A DNA stretch of 64,000 bases from Ananas comosus (GCF_001540865.1 NC_033629.1:8114342-8178341); one strand, 5' to 3'; shown: positions 46,075 through 58,459, counted from the first letter of the stretch. The notes: a model not told the origin generated them from the letters alone. Translations and numbers: made by a program.

Positions 46075-48124
46075 CAAACAATTTGAGCAAAAACAACTTC
46101 AATGTACCACAAATAAGATGAGAACGCTAGGCTCCCTAAAATTGCCAAGATACCACAGAAGGACTACACTGAAGAAACAGGGAGCAAAGAACTAGCTGAG
46201 TGTGCATACATATATTATAATATATATATACATATCAAAATTGAACTTCAATTTTCCTAATTTGACGGAACCTGAGGAAAGCAGATTAAAAAATCACTGT
46301 GTATGCTTACAGTAAAAAGCAATGTAGGCCTCTATTTTTACTGAACAATGGAGCAGCATGCGGCACAGTTTCTAACTGAAATTCAAGGGAATAACACAAT
46401 ATGACAATCAATTGCAAGATATCACAACAAAGAAAATCACCATTCACTTAGATCAGACGTAACCAGACATTGATTATCTGTTTTTTCAGACATTGATAAG
46501 AAATAATGACAATGTAGCACATGCTATTTCTATCTGCTGAGCAAGGGAGCAGTGTGAGTGCTGCTCTGCAAGGCCAGATAATTTGAAGACAAATAATGCA
46601 TATGGGTAGAATAGGAAGCTGTATGCCCTTAGGTCCTCGGAGTGAAAGCATAACAGCTAAGATGAAAATAGAAGTAGATGTTCAATCTCAATAGCAGGTT
46701 TCAGTTAATAGCTAGTACATACAAAAGTACAAACAGGAAAACAGGAAAAAAAATAAAATAAAATAAACCTAGCTCATGGGAAGTGCTATTAGAGACCCTA
46801 AGCGACTTTTTTGGTTTGGAAAACCTTTGATTCCAGACAAGGAAAGCCAACATCGATTAGAGAAAAGATATCCCTCTGAGTGCCTAAGCCAAAATCTGAG
46901 GAGGTAAATAGCTTCAATTTTTCTCCCTCAATAATAAAAGTAGACATCCAATCTAGTGTATTCTAGAACTTCGGTATAAAAAGTAATTAGTTCTTTAGTT
47001 GAATTGACCTCCGCAGTCTTATTCAAAACTTCTGAAAAGGACTTAACCCATTTATGGGTCACAGATGAAAGAAAACCACCAACAAGGAACAAACTATTCT
47101 TGATCGAAACAGCCCATAAATTGCCTGTTCTAATTGCCGTTCAAGAATGCAGCAATATTTTATAATATTCGAATGAAGTGTATGCGGTATGCAGGCGGCC
47201 GATTCATGGGATAGCAGATAGGCAGCATATGATGAAAACGCAGGCTCATCAGCTATTAAATTATTAAAAATCAATGTACTAAAAAATGGAAGACGTGCAG
47301 CCAAGATATTGCACTGTCTGTGCGCAAGGTAGGTACAAATGCAACTGCCCATGCGGTTCACATAAAGTACAGTAAAATATATATGCTTTATATCGTGAGT
47401 ACAAAACTATGTAATAAATAAGAGCAAACGACTAAATTCTAATAAATAGATATATGTTGTAGGATATTGTGACGTCATGATAATCATGTCAAATTTCATG
47501 TTCCTTCCTCCAGAGAAAATTCAATATAAAACATAACTAGTAAAAAAAATTAATAAATAAATAAAGAAGATTTGCATACTATATTTTAATAGATTAAAGT
47601 GTACTACTCACTAATATAGTAACAAAATTTTCACCTCATCTCCCACCTCATCTCCCTCATTACCGCATGCAGCTCCTTTCAAGTTTCTTCTACACTGATA
47701 ATGGTCATAATGCCGAACTAATAACCCACACACCTGATCCACCATTTGAGTCCATCCCAACAAAAACAGAAAAAGCTGCATATGCAGGAACCTAACACAT
47801 GTGGCAGCCAAAGTGGAATGCCCGAATAATGTGCCACATATCATATATACGATGCATAGTAGTCTGAAACCGCATATGTGGACACACATGCCACTTAATG
47901 AACACTGATAGTTTATGATTCTCCCGCTCTCAGAATTTGGTGAAACATTGACAAATAACTTTAAGTTCCTTATGTTTCGTGTGCTACACCAAACTTCACG
48001 GCACCGTCACCTCTCATGCAAGCAGAAAAGAGCCCTAAGGAGACTGGGAACTAAAATGCACAACTATGCATCTTTGTGTCCCACATGCTGAAGGAGGGCT
48101 CTTGAGGGATCTTATAGAGCGAGA
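46075..48124. other. AT-rich intergenic DNA, no gene recognised
   Basis: No domain-bearing reading frame, LTR terminus or long inverted repeat seen. It is downstream of the ITPK stop codon and could include its 3' untranslated region only at the far right. Confidence 0.5.
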
Positions 48125-48310
48125 TGATAATGAAAAGAGAAATTCTACCCGTACACCCCAAAAGAGGGGTGTAGATCTCACACCCCCCATCCTAGGGTTC
48201 ACAAAAACCCAAATGATTTTTAGTAAACACAAAATAAAGTTGATGTGACAAGTAGAGAATTAATGGACCTTGGATGGAGTGGGTGTAAGATGTACACTCC
48301 ACTTTAACAA
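48125..48310. mobile_element. probable small MITE
   Basis: The left part (attctacccgtacacccc, then aggggtgtagatctcacacc) and right part (gtgggtgtaagatgtacact, ending near 48303) are roughly inverted complements. No target duplication was found, so the borders are approximate. Confidence 0.4.
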
Positions 48311-49044
48311 AGCTCTAATAAAAAGCTTGCAAGAAACAAACACAAATTAGACAACAGATGATACAATATAATACACCGAACCTACAATAAAAACCAATTT
48401 TCAGAATCGCAATCACTGAAAATACGAGAATAAAGTTTGCTATTTATTTTCATGCATCAATATCATGGATCTTATTCTAAACAATTTTCAGCGATCAGCA
48501 CCAGAAAAAGTCCAAATACTGAACAGTAAAATAACTACCCAAACCAACAAGAGAGTTTACATATCTTACTACGTGTCCCAAACAAATTCACAATATGAAA
48601 GAGAATAATAACCAACAAGAAACAAGCACATTTCAATGATAAAATCCGCATTAGTGGACTTCACAGTCATGATATACAGTATAACATGAACACTAATTGA
48701 ATGATAATGGCATTTTCTTTCAACTTACATTGTATCAATCTTACGAATGTCAGAGTAAAGAGTATTTCGCAATCAATAAAGCAATTGTCAATTGACTCAC
48801 AAGCAACTGTTCAAGATGAGATGAATTAGACAAAAACCTTTTGGCATATCCGATCCCATGAATACAATCTCTAGCTATTGATTAGAAAGTGCTCAACAAA
48901 GATATCAAATGATATCACTATCACCAATTCAAAGAAAGGATATACAGAGTCTCAAAGGCTAAGTGATCATTTAAGGCTCTACTATCAAAATTAAAATGGA
49001 TCAAGCAAAGAGATCTCACAGCGCCTTCCTCACTGGCCTCTGTT
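48311..49044. other. 3' flank of ITPK
   Basis: AT-rich DNA that must contain the 3' untranslated region of the minus-strand kinase gene. A polyadenylation site cannot be fixed by eye. Confidence 0.5.
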
Positions 49045-50061
49045 TTATTTCTCAGCATCACCAACAGACGACTCCTTATCATCGGCCCCATCTTTATTCT
49101 GCTCGTGCACGATTTTCCAAAAGAAGTCCGTCAACACCTCCTCATAGCCCGGCATCTTAGCATACCCGGGGAAGTAGTTAATGTCGATCACGAGATATCG
49201 ATTCCCTACCCTAACATCTCTTATCACGTCAAAATTGAACAGATGGAGCCCCAACGCTCGCCCGAGGCCGCGTGCAATCTCGGCCACGAAGCTGAGCGGC
49301 GGCATCTCGGCCTCCTCTAGCAGCGGCTCCTCCATGGAGTCCTTTGTGGTGGTCATGTTGGATATCTGCGAGAAGGAGACCGACCCCTCAGCGTTGCGCT
49401 CGAGCCCCTCCTCGGAAACGTCTGGCAGGGACCGGCGCTTGACACACTGGACGTGGTCGCCGACCACGTAGACCTTGAAGATTACGCCGCCGTGGTTGAC
49501 GAACTCCTGGAGGACGAGCGGGGGCTTGAGCTTGCGGAGGCCCTCGCGGTGGAAGACGAGGGCCATCTTGTGCGACTTGGCGCTGCCGTCGGCGACGAGG
49601 GGCTTCGCGATGACGGGGAAGCGGAGGGCGCCGACGAGGGTGGAGTTGGCGAGCGCGGCGGCGTCGTAGACCACGACCTGGCTAGGGATCCCGAAGGTCT
49701 CGCTCCGATCGCCGCCACCGCCCACGTCGATCTCGGAGACGACCTGGAGCATGGAGATGCGGTTGTGGAGGCGGTCGATGGCGGCGGGGCGGTCGACGAC
49801 GGGGACGCTAGGGTTTCGGGCGGCGAAGGCGTCGAGCTGGGCGCGCCACTCGTCGCCGTAGAGTTTGTGGAGGACGCAGTGGAAGGGCCCCTGGTGGGAG
49901 AGGGGGAGGGAGGGGTCGATCGGGACGAGGTCGATGCCACGGGCGCGGGCGAGGCTCACCAGCGAGGGCTGGATGAAGCTCTGCTGCTTCTTCGGGGCCA
50001 GCGCGTACCCGATCGAGAACCTTCCAGAACAAAGACGTGATTCCTCCTCCGCCGCCGCCAT
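49045..50061 (-). CDS. ITPK1: inositol-tetrakisphosphate 1-kinase (ITPK1-like)
   Basis: An intronless 338-residue reading frame, close to the usual plant ITPK1 length. These cytosolic or nuclear ATP-grasp kinases phosphorylate inositol tris- and tetrakisphosphates on the way to phytate and act in phosphate sensing. Visible motifs: N-terminal [15 protein letters not shown] (15-29); [16 protein letters not shown] (90-105); [20 protein letters not shown] (150-169) with the ATP-contacting Lys; [20 protein letters not shown] (182-201); KRRSLPDV (208-215); and the metal site FDVIRD (277-282) with DINYFPGY (293-300). The start at 50061 (ATGGCGGCGGCGG) is preferred over an in-frame GTG at 50088. GC content is high in the 5' half and falls toward the 3' end. 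The frame is intact, the only such gene here. The family call is firm; the exact paralogue is not. Confidence 0.93.
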   Translation of the reverse strand: MAAAEEESRLCSGRFSIGYALAPKKQQSFIQPSLVSLARARGIDLVPIDPSLPLSHQGPFHCVLHKLYGDEWRAQLDAFAARNPSVPVVDRPAAIDRLHNRISMLQVVSEIDVGGGGDRSETFGIPSQVVVYDAAALANSTLVGALRFPVIAKPLVADGSAKSHKMALVFHREGLRKLKPPLVLQEFVNHGGVIFKVYVVGDHVQCVKRRSLPDVSEEGLERNAEGSVSFSQISNMTTTKDSMEEPLLEEAEMPPLSFVAEIARGLGRALGLHLFNFDVIRDVRVGNRYLVIDINYFPGYAKMPGYEEVLTDFFWKIVHEQNKDGADDKESSVGDAEK

Positions 50062-50460
50062 TGGATCGGGAGCCCTCAGGAGTCGCACGGCATTTTCACG
50101 GTTTCGAAGGATCGGGGATTAGGGTCTGCGAAGGATCGGCGATGTCACGGAGAGATGGAGAGGAGGATTAGGGTTTGCCGCTTCGCTGGCTGTATTATCG
50201 GAGGAAGAGGAGAGAGAAGGGAATGGATAGAGCTAGCATGAGAGAAGGTCGCGGAGGATGAGATCGCGGTGCGGTTACTCGCAGCTCAGTTTGCACCCAC
50301 TTCGGCGCAGAGTGCAGTGAAAATGTATCGTCGTATTCCCCCGCCCCAAACTGTATAATAGGCCATTGTTCAAATGACCCGTTCAATGCACCACGACGGC
50401 CGGAGATGTTAAGGGGTCGGCTTCGGGCGGCTTTTGGAAAAACCAAAAACGAAACGAAAT
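50062..50460 (-). promoter_or_regulatory. 5' untranslated region and proximal promoter of ITPK
   Basis: Upstream of the ATG on the minus strand is a CT-rich leader (50120-50225, with 'aaaccctaatcc'). A short upstream ORF (ATG at 50093, stop at 50076-50078, five codons) precedes the main start. A possible TATA-like element (CTATTATACAG, about 50352-50364) lies some 300 bases upstream of the ATG. The transcription start is not determined. Confidence 0.45.
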
Positions 50461-51029
50461 CCCCCCCCCGCCCCCCAACACCAAAAAGGAATGAAAAAAA
50501 ATCCGAAAAAAAAAATTATAGTTTGTACTCAAAATCAAAAAGCCCGATCCGCATTTAATTAGTTATTAACATTTATTAATTATTAAAATAAATATTTAAA
50601 ATTTACCTTTATGGTAGTTTGATTTCTCGCTCGTGTGGCACGTCCGAACAGGATGTCTCATGTATGTGCACAATGTCGAAATATAAAATACTTTTCAACT
50701 TTTATTATTTATAAGGAAAACAATTTAGAATTTAAAACTCTAAAATAAAAAATATAAAAATTGACAAAATATTCTAATATTTCAAAAATTATAGGTTTTT
50801 TTTTATTACAATTTTCTTTTCCAATATAGAAAGGTGTTGTGTTTTCATAATACATGAGTCTCAACTATAGAGTTTTGTTACAACATTCTTTTTTCAAATA
50901 AATTCAAAAAGAGTAATTGTGGAAGAGATGCTGTCTAACGGTTGACCCTCACATAGAGTCTCGCTTTACCCTGCCCGATATATATAAAAAGTAGTAGGGT
51001 AAGAAAATATACAAGTTTCAATGGATGTG
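50461..51029. other. AT-rich spacer, no gene recognised
   Basis: It starts with a C-run (50461-50475), then AT-rich sequence. No domain, LTR end or inverted repeat supported. Confidence 0.5.
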
Positions 51030-51812
51030 CTGCGAGCCGATTGGTTTGACCGCTGGTTCGATCAGAACCCTCCTTTAGGAAGCACGCTAGGAGGACGAGT
51101 GGCGACGAATGATGACCCTCGAAACTTGCGCCCACTACCGGATCAAGCAATTCGGCCGATGAGGGGTCGAATCAGCCGAGTTCAATTCGTACACTAGGTT
51201 CGGTTCGACTAGATCAACCGAGTCAGGGAATAACATAGTATTTTTCTATTTGGCTGAAGAGCCAAAAAGCTCAAATATATTGCTCAGAGAACTAGAAAAT
51301 GTTTACAAATAGGGCGTGCGACCCTAGATGAAAATCCTCGCTACGGACTACTCCTAGAAAATACAATAAATGCAGAAAAAGGAAAGGATTATAAGTAAAC
51401 TACTCCTAAAAAGTAGTAAAATGTGAGGGAAATAAAAATTGGTCTTTTCGTTCACAACGGTTACCAGGCATCCTCTGTTTATTTATAGCTCCGCCTGTTG
51501 CTTATTCAGTTATTTTCCACCATTGGCCATGTTCCTATTTCTGTACACCACTTTCAGCCGAGCAACTGAATCGTTGTAACCACTTTTCAGTTACGGGTGC
51601 GCTTTTCCCGATTCCTGTCGCATCACGTGTTGTCTAATGGCTGGTTTCAGGGACCATTCTTGTGGTGCACCTGGTCTACCACATGGCGTGATTTGCTTGG
51701 CGCAAACAATTGCCCCCTCGGCAACTTCCAAACGATCAGTTCGGTGGCTGGCGTAATCTCCTTTAAGGGTTCAGATTCCAAGATCATCATTTCAAATTGC
51801 CTCGTACTGTCT
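51030..51812 (+). repeat. degenerate LTR-like repeat upstream of the PMD gene
   Basis: It shares ordered short blocks with 23406-24180. A 'ctaccacatggcgtg' segment and 'ttgccccctcggcaac' (51700-51727) are of the kind seen near the 3' end of gypsy LTRs. With the solo LTR removed it runs straight into the leader of the PMD gene, so both may belong to one element. Confidence 0.4.
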
Positions 51813-54474
51813 TGTAACACACTGAACCTCTGCAAATTGCGAGGTTCGAGTGCTTGGATGTATTTCGAGCTTTTCCACACTTTGTGGAGGTTTGTAGAAT
51901 GTTTTCCGACCTAAAAAGTTCGAAAACTGAAATTCTGGACAAGTCCTGAGAGTTTTTACTCTCGGGGACCGGTCCCTGGAAGGAGAGACCAGTCCCCCAG
52001 TGAGCAGTGTTGCGGCAGCCCTGAGGCAACCGGTCCCTAGCGGGCGAGACCGGTCCCCGAGCTCATCTTCGCAGTGAGAGACCGGTCCCGCGCAGGGAGA
52101 GATCGATTCCCGAACGTTGTTTTCCGGATTCGCAGCGAGAGACCGGTCCCTGCTGGGGAGAGACCGGCCCCTCTGGGCGAAAACTGCCCAGACCGGGCTG
52201 TTGTAATTTTGGATTTTTGGGGGACCTAGCTGGATTTTGTTACAATAGAGGGTCTATATGACCCATCCACTCTCTCCTCTCCTCATTTCTCTTCTCTCAA
52301 CTCTCTCTACACCCTTGATAGAGAAGAAGAAGAAGAAGGAGAAGGAGAAGAATGAAGGAAGAAGAAGAAGTTTGAGAGCTACTAGTGGACTTCGAGCATC
52401 TTCCTCACCCTCTCTTCTTCCTTGGTGCTTGGAGGTTGAACTTGGAGCTTGTCAAAGAGAAGATCTTCACCCTTGGAGCTTGGATTGGAGCTTCTAAGGA
52501 GGTTTGTTGCTCTTTTTCTTCCTCTAGACTTTGATTTGAGAGGGTTTTAGTAGATGGACCTAGAATGGAATTGTAGGGTTGATTTGGGGCATTTTGATCT
52601 AGGGCTTTTGGGCTAAATTAGTGTTTAGAACCTTCCTTGGGCTGATGGAAGGATTCTAGCTCTCTTTGGAGCTTTGGATAGATTTCTTCTCTTGAGGTGA
52701 GTTTAGCCCTTTTGTCTGTTGGTTAATATTTGATCTTGTAGTTGATCGTAAATGCCCGTGTATCTCATCGCTCAATACTTTTAGGGTATTTAGACTCGTG
52801 GACAACTTCGTTCGCGCGAAACGAGCGCCCTACGCGACCGGTTCGGTGGGTTGACCTAGCCACACAATGAGAACTTCTATTTGTGATGAATTAAGTATCA
52901 TTATTGAAAAGTATGCATATTCTTGTTATATGTATTATTGTGAAATTTTAGAATGCTTAAAATGCTATGTTGCATATAGTAAAATTTAAGGCCTTCTATG
53001 TAGTAGAGAGCATGCATTGTGACTATGGCATTCTGGTTGAGACTGAAACTAAGATCCCTATTATGAAATTGGACCTTGCTTTCATGCATTTAGCTTATTT
53101 GCCATTGTACATTAGGATTTTTGGAAGACCTAGAGAGGTTGAGGACTTAGACTATTTGAGAGATGGGCCAATGTTATAAAAAGGCATTAGGCCCGGGCTA
53201 AATGAACCTAGCTAGTATTGTTTTAATTGGAATATGGAACATGAATTGGCATGATTAGTTGTGATGCTTAAGTTCATAAAAGGCACTAAGCAGTGTGTGG
53301 TTGGACGCACTTTGAGACTTTGGACTAGATCCTTGGGATGCTAGTGACCTTGCCTGTTGAGAGCATGAGAGTAAGAGTAACTTGAGACTTTGCCTTCTTG
53401 CTTGCCATTTTGCTCTATTCGCACATGCTTGTGAGGTCGCTCCCTACAAGCGCACTCCGATTAGCCTACGGGACTTATGTTCGCTCGTGCGGTATTGAGA
53501 AGCCTACGGGTCGAGTGGGATAGACACATTCCAAGAGTAGGATGTTGGCTTACTACAGGCACTTATGGCGGCACAAGCTGGACTACCTTTGGTAGGTCCT
53601 TAATGGGAAATGAAAATCGACACGGGTGAGTTTGTTTATATCACTACTAAATGAGAGAGTAGTAGTTGGATTACTCGGACTTGCTTCTAGTATAGATTTG
53701 GACTTTGGGTATACATACATACATATTGTTATCTAGGAGACATTGCTTACTTGCATTATATAAACAATGTTGCTGAGGATAAAGGATAATCTCATAATTT
53801 TAATTTAAGCAAACCATGACATTATTTATGGCTAAGTAGAGGCATATTCTTCATGACAAGATAATTGTGCATTACATAAATCATGTTTAATTGAAGTAAT
53901 ATTTTAGCATTTTCATATGCTTTCATAAATGCAAATTACTCTGTATTGCTATTGCTTTTTGACTTACCCTTTTCTTTTGGGCCTAGTGGTCAAGAGCTGA
54001 GGTCAGTAATTGCCCCTGGAACTATAAATTATAGTTCTCACGGCCCTCTGTTTTATGTTTTCTTTTCAGAGCCTTCCACGCCGGAAGAGGCTAGGGACCG
54101 CGGAAGGGAGTACTTCGAGCTAGCTTCCTTCGAGGACGATTTGATAGTGGTCTACCTCTTCGCGTTTTATTTTGTGAGAGTTGTGGTTGGTTGTACCCGT
54201 TTATGTATAGAGACACACCTTCTTTTGGATCTTGTTTTCCTTTTGAGGAGATAGTATTGTACTACTTTATGGCTACTTTATTGTTTAGTTATGTGCTTTA
54301 CTCTGGTTTAGATGATAGGACTGTTACTCGCTCTGATATCATTAGTTATCACTGTGCTATTTGTTCTACTTCTTGCTTTACTTCCGTTTTTGTTGTAGAC
54401 GCCTTATATGTGTAGACATATGGTGGGTCTGGCCGCGCTACCGGGAGGGCCTTCGCCGGTCCCGGGGCGTGACA
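51813..54474 (+). mobile_element. solo LTR (Tekay type), TSD TGTCT
   Basis: It runs from TGTAACACACTGAACC (51813) to GGGGCGTGACA (54474), flanked by TGTCT at 51808-51812 and 54475-54479. At 2662 bp it shows the full LTR plan in plus orientation: terminal block, GGGACCGGTCTC-type array (51962-52190), TATA-like TCTATATG (52253-52260), CT-rich leader and GAA tracts (52320-52375), mid blocks, hairpin (54019-54037), acceptor-like TTTTCAG (54062-54069) and the CTTATATGTGT block near the end. It is the full-length reference for the fragment at 1-382. Confidence 0.94.
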
Positions 54475-54733
54475 TGTCTACTCCTCCCAGCCGTCCTTTC
54501 ACTTTTAATGGCCACGATCTCCCACGTTCTTTTTATCTCTTCTGAGGGATTAATTAGGTCATTTATGATTGTCGTCTTTTCGCCGTTAATTAAGGCCTAT
54601 ATTTCGGAATCCCATCCGACGGCTCCTTCACTTTGTCTTCCTCTCCACTTTCTTTTGCCTTTTCATCTGAGGTTTTCTCTTTTTCACACCTCTCCATTTT
54701 TCATCTTCTTCTTAGCCTCTTAGCTCTCTCGCC

Positions 54734-55880
54734 ATAGCTTCGCTTTCTTCTTTTCCTTCATCCCCTTCTCTTGATTACAATCTCCTCCGACAATATGTTG
54801 AATCAGACCCCTCTCGATTTGTGCTTGGTCCTTCGTTTATGGATTTTCCTACCCCTAAGGATCTCCCTTTCTCTACTGAAGGTCTTCCTTTAATGGCTGA
54901 TGTCATTCATCTACAATCTTGGTACGCTTCCAAATCATCAGGAAAAAGCCTGTGCACTTGGCCTAGTGTTTCAGATGCTTACTTAGCTTGCTTAGACCGA
55001 GTCGAAGCATCTTATGCTGACCTCTGGCGTGAAGTTGGAATATATGAAGCTATCCAACATTTTAGGGTTTCTCCTTGAGCTGACAATCTCATTCTTGCTG
55101 CGGCTTTATGTTTCTGATATCCTATTTTCAATAGTTTTCTTTTCCAATTGGAACCCTTTACACTGACTCTTCTTGATGTGTCGGCAATAGTTGGTCTCCG
55201 CCCTCACGGTGTTACTCTCTTGATGGCCTATAATCCTGACGGAATCGATGACTTTGAGGCCTATCTTGACCCAAAAGTGGATCTTGCTTACACCAAATTT
55301 ATTCGTTGGTTCGCAGGTCAGTCCTCTGCTCCGGTTATCAAAAAAGAACACGCTGCCTTTCTTTTTTATTGGCTTTATCATAATCTCTTCTGTACCGCTC
55401 ACAGAAAATTAATCGCGATTTTGTTCCAATCACTGTTGCTTTAGCTAATGGCGAAAAATTAGCATTAAGTGTATATTTTCTTTCTTTTGTGTATCAGGAA
55501 ATGTCAAAATCCATTAAATCACTGCCATCAGGGAATGGCTTAGTAATCAGCTCCGGCTGCGGTGCTCTACGGTTTCTGCAGATGTGCTTACGGATCTATT
55601 TTCCTTACCTATGCCATACTCCTTTATATTTATATTTGTTTGCTCATTTTGATACCTACGGTCTGGCTCTCGGCTGTCCAGAACCTTCGACTTCAGGTCA
55701 GCTGAATGATTTTGTCAAATATTTTAAAGTTTTTTACGACAGAGACCGGCGTCTCATCATCAAGTAGGAAGTTTTTGGAGATCGCCTCACCGACCATTCT
55801 TGGCTTCTCACTCGCTATGAGGCCATTAAAGATCAATTAGCCTTTTCTCGTGCCAGCGAATATTCTGATACCAGGTATTC
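54734..55880 (+). pseudogene. plant mobile domain (PMD) protein, transposon-type, broken
   Basis: Three consecutive frames give one protein. The ancestral start appears to be 54734, now ATA (followed by codons for ALSSFPSS-like sequence). Segment one (to 55078) has SRFVLGPSFMDFP and LTDLWREVGIYEAI-like sequence. A stop follows at 55076-55078, then the PMD core: FTLTLLDVSAIVGLRPHGV (from 55155) and EHAAFLFYWLYHNLFC (about 55348-55395). A frameshift lies near 55405, then YQEMSKSI and LYLFAHF. It is cut at 55880 by the 5' LTR of the next element. PMD (PF10536) proteins occur both as host silencing factors (MAIN family) and inside gypsy and Mutator elements; the flanking LTR-like repeat favours the latter. 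Confidence 0.7.
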
Positions 55881-58459
55881 TGTAACGCACTAGATCTTTG
55901 CAAATTGCGAGGTTCGATTGTTTGATTTGTGTACCGAGCTTTTCCACATTTTCTAGAGGGTTGTAGACAGTGTTCCTACCTATGGCTCACATCCCGAGAA
56001 TCGAGGTTTTAAACTTAGTACTAAGGTCTCCAAAGAGAAGGACTTAGACTGCTCTCAGGTTGGTTTCTGCAGAGTGTGGTACAGGTACAGCATTGAGCTT
56101 GTACCGGAATGAGAGGTGGTACCAGTACAACATTGGGTTTGTACCGGTATCATTCGTCGTTTCTGCCAACCCGAGGCTTGGGTTTGCGCGCACAGTGTTT
56201 GGTACCGGTACTCTTTATTGTGTATCGGTACGCAGTGCAGACTGCAGTCTGACAGCTTTTGAGGGGTGTTTTTTGAATTGTAGCAATACTACAAATACCC
56301 CCACGCCCCTTTGAGGTTTCCCTGAGCTGGGAAACACATGAGAGAAGGTAAGGGAACCCTCCACTCCTTCTCTTTGATTCTCTTTGATTTTGTTGGAATT
56401 TTTTAGGATTAAACATCTCTTTTTGCTCCTTTTTGCATCTTGGTGGTATTTCCATCATGGTTGAAGGCTTGGAGCTTGGATTGAAGCTAGTTAGAGGGGA
56501 GATCTTCAACCCTAGATGATTTTGAGCATTGTTTGGGGCTTCTTTTGAGGTAGTAACATGTTTCTTGCTTTAAATTTATGTTCTGATGGTTTTTGCTAGA
56601 TGAAATCCTAGAATGAGAAATTAGGGTTTATTTTGGAGATTTTTAATTTGAGGCTTTTGGGGCTTAATTGATAGGTATAGAATATCTCATTGGGGTAGAT
56701 TTGAAGGGCTCTAACCTCCATTTGAAATTTGAGAGGATTTTTTCCACATTTAGGTGAATTTTGCCTTATTGATGGGTTGGTTAAAGATGAACACTTTGGG
56801 TGTTCGTTTATTTTGTTTAACTCACTTAGAATTCTCTTTAGGGAGCTAGAAGACTTGTGGACAACCTCTTTTGCGCAAACAAAAGGGTTGCAAGAAGCCT
56901 CGGTGGGTTTGACCTCACCAAAATTAGAAAATCTCACCTATGTCATTTTAAATATTGTAAAATGGAAAATCATACATATTTATACTAGATAAGGCATATA
57001 TGAATTTTAGAATGCTTAAAATGCATATGTTACGTACAATGCAAATTTGGACCTCTATGTAGTAGAGAGTCATATATGTTGGAATCTTGCATATAAATAG
57101 CATTCTTATATGTGGTTTGGGATCATGTTTTATGTAGTAAAAACAACAAGTATAATATGCTCTTGGATATAGATCTCATAATGGACATAGGAGAAAACAT
57201 AATACCATAAAGAGGCATTAAACTTGAATGATGTGTGAACTAGTAAGCTAATGTCATAAAGTGGCATTGGGCTTGGAATATGCTTGGACTTAGTAAGCTA
57301 ATGTCATAAAATGGCACTGAACTTAATATATGGTTAAACTTTGCCTTGGAACATTAAACTAGACCTTTGGGTTGCTAATGATTATTACCATGTTAGAGAC
57401 ATGATGACCAGATCATTGAGATGATGACCTTACTTGCTTGCCATTTGTGCTCATTCGCACATGCTTGTGAGGGTAGCTCCCTACAAGCCGGCACTCCGGA
57501 GTTAGCCTATGCGATATATGCTCGCTTGTGCGGTATTGAGAAGCCTACGGGGCCGGGTGGGATAGACTCAATCCTAGAGTGGGAATGTTGGGGCTACCAC
57601 GGGCACTTAGGCGGCACAACTCAGACTACTTTGTGTAGGTCCTTAAATGGAAATGAAAATTGACACGTAATCATACAAGTGACAGTCACTACTAGAAGTA
57701 TATAGTAGTCAGATTCTTGGATATGCTTGTTGCATAGTATTGGACATATGATTGATATATTTGGACATGTTAGAATACTTGATAGATTGCTTATTGCATT
57801 ATAGCATACTTGTTGGACATGATTAAACATACTTACTCATGCATTGGATATATTTGTTCAAGACAATTGTAACATCATGCTAAAGTAGAGGCATCGTATT
57901 TAGTATGTTATTTCATGTTTTATATACATGTTGTTCTTCCCTTTTGAAAGTTGATCTTTTCTACTTTGCTTTTGGGTCTAGTTGTGCATTTTGCTAAGGT
58001 CAGTAATCGCCCACTGAGAACTATTAATTATAGTTCTCACGCTCCATGTTTGGTGTTTTCTTACAGAGCCTTCCACCTCGGGAGAGGCTCGGGATCGCGG
58101 GAAAGGGATCGCCTCGAGCTAGTTAGCGAGGGATTTTGCGATAGGTGGTTCACCTCTCTTTTTATTTTATTTTGGAAAGGTTGAGAGACTAATACCATTT
58201 TGTAGAGACCACCTTTTTTTTTGGTATCTAGAGCTATGTATGGATCTTGTGATGTATGTACTTTTGGGTTGTTAGTTATTTGGTCATTTTTCTTATCCGC
58301 TTGTTCTTTAGAATTTAGCTATGCTCATGCTCTGATATCTCTAGATCTTTTATTTTCTTACTTTTATACTCTATTGTGGTTAGACGCCTTATATGTGTTG
58401 GCATATGGAGGGTCTGGACACGCACCGGGCAAGCCTCTGCCGGATCCTGAGGCGTGACA
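55881..58459 (+). mobile_element. 5' LTR of the 55881 element
   Basis: It starts TGTAACGCACTAG and ends GAGGCGTGACA (2579 bp). U3 carries four ACCGGTAC-like motifs (56080-56230) instead of the ACCGGTCTC array. The hairpin, with perfect 9-base arms GAGAACTAT/ATAGTTCTC, is at 58016-58038, followed by TTTTCTTACAGAGCC. The terminal block 'cgccttatatgtgt' is at 58385-58400. Confidence 0.94.
58016..58038 (+). promoter_or_regulatory. conserved LTR hairpin
   Basis: Arms GAGAACTAT and ATAGTTCTC around a TAATT loop. The same structure, with varied loops, lies in nine LTRs of this window. It is followed here by a pyrimidine-rich stretch and ACAG 20-odd bases on. Function unknown. Confidence 0.7.

Noticed and set aside
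49453..50040. 195-residue plus-strand ORF over ITPK
   Set aside because: It is antisense to the conserved kinase; GC-rich third positions leave the opposite frame open. No motif is present.
53946..54480. ORFs of 74-120 residues near the end of the solo LTR
   Set aside because: They lie within LTR blocks conserved at DNA level across the window and do not resemble a protein family.
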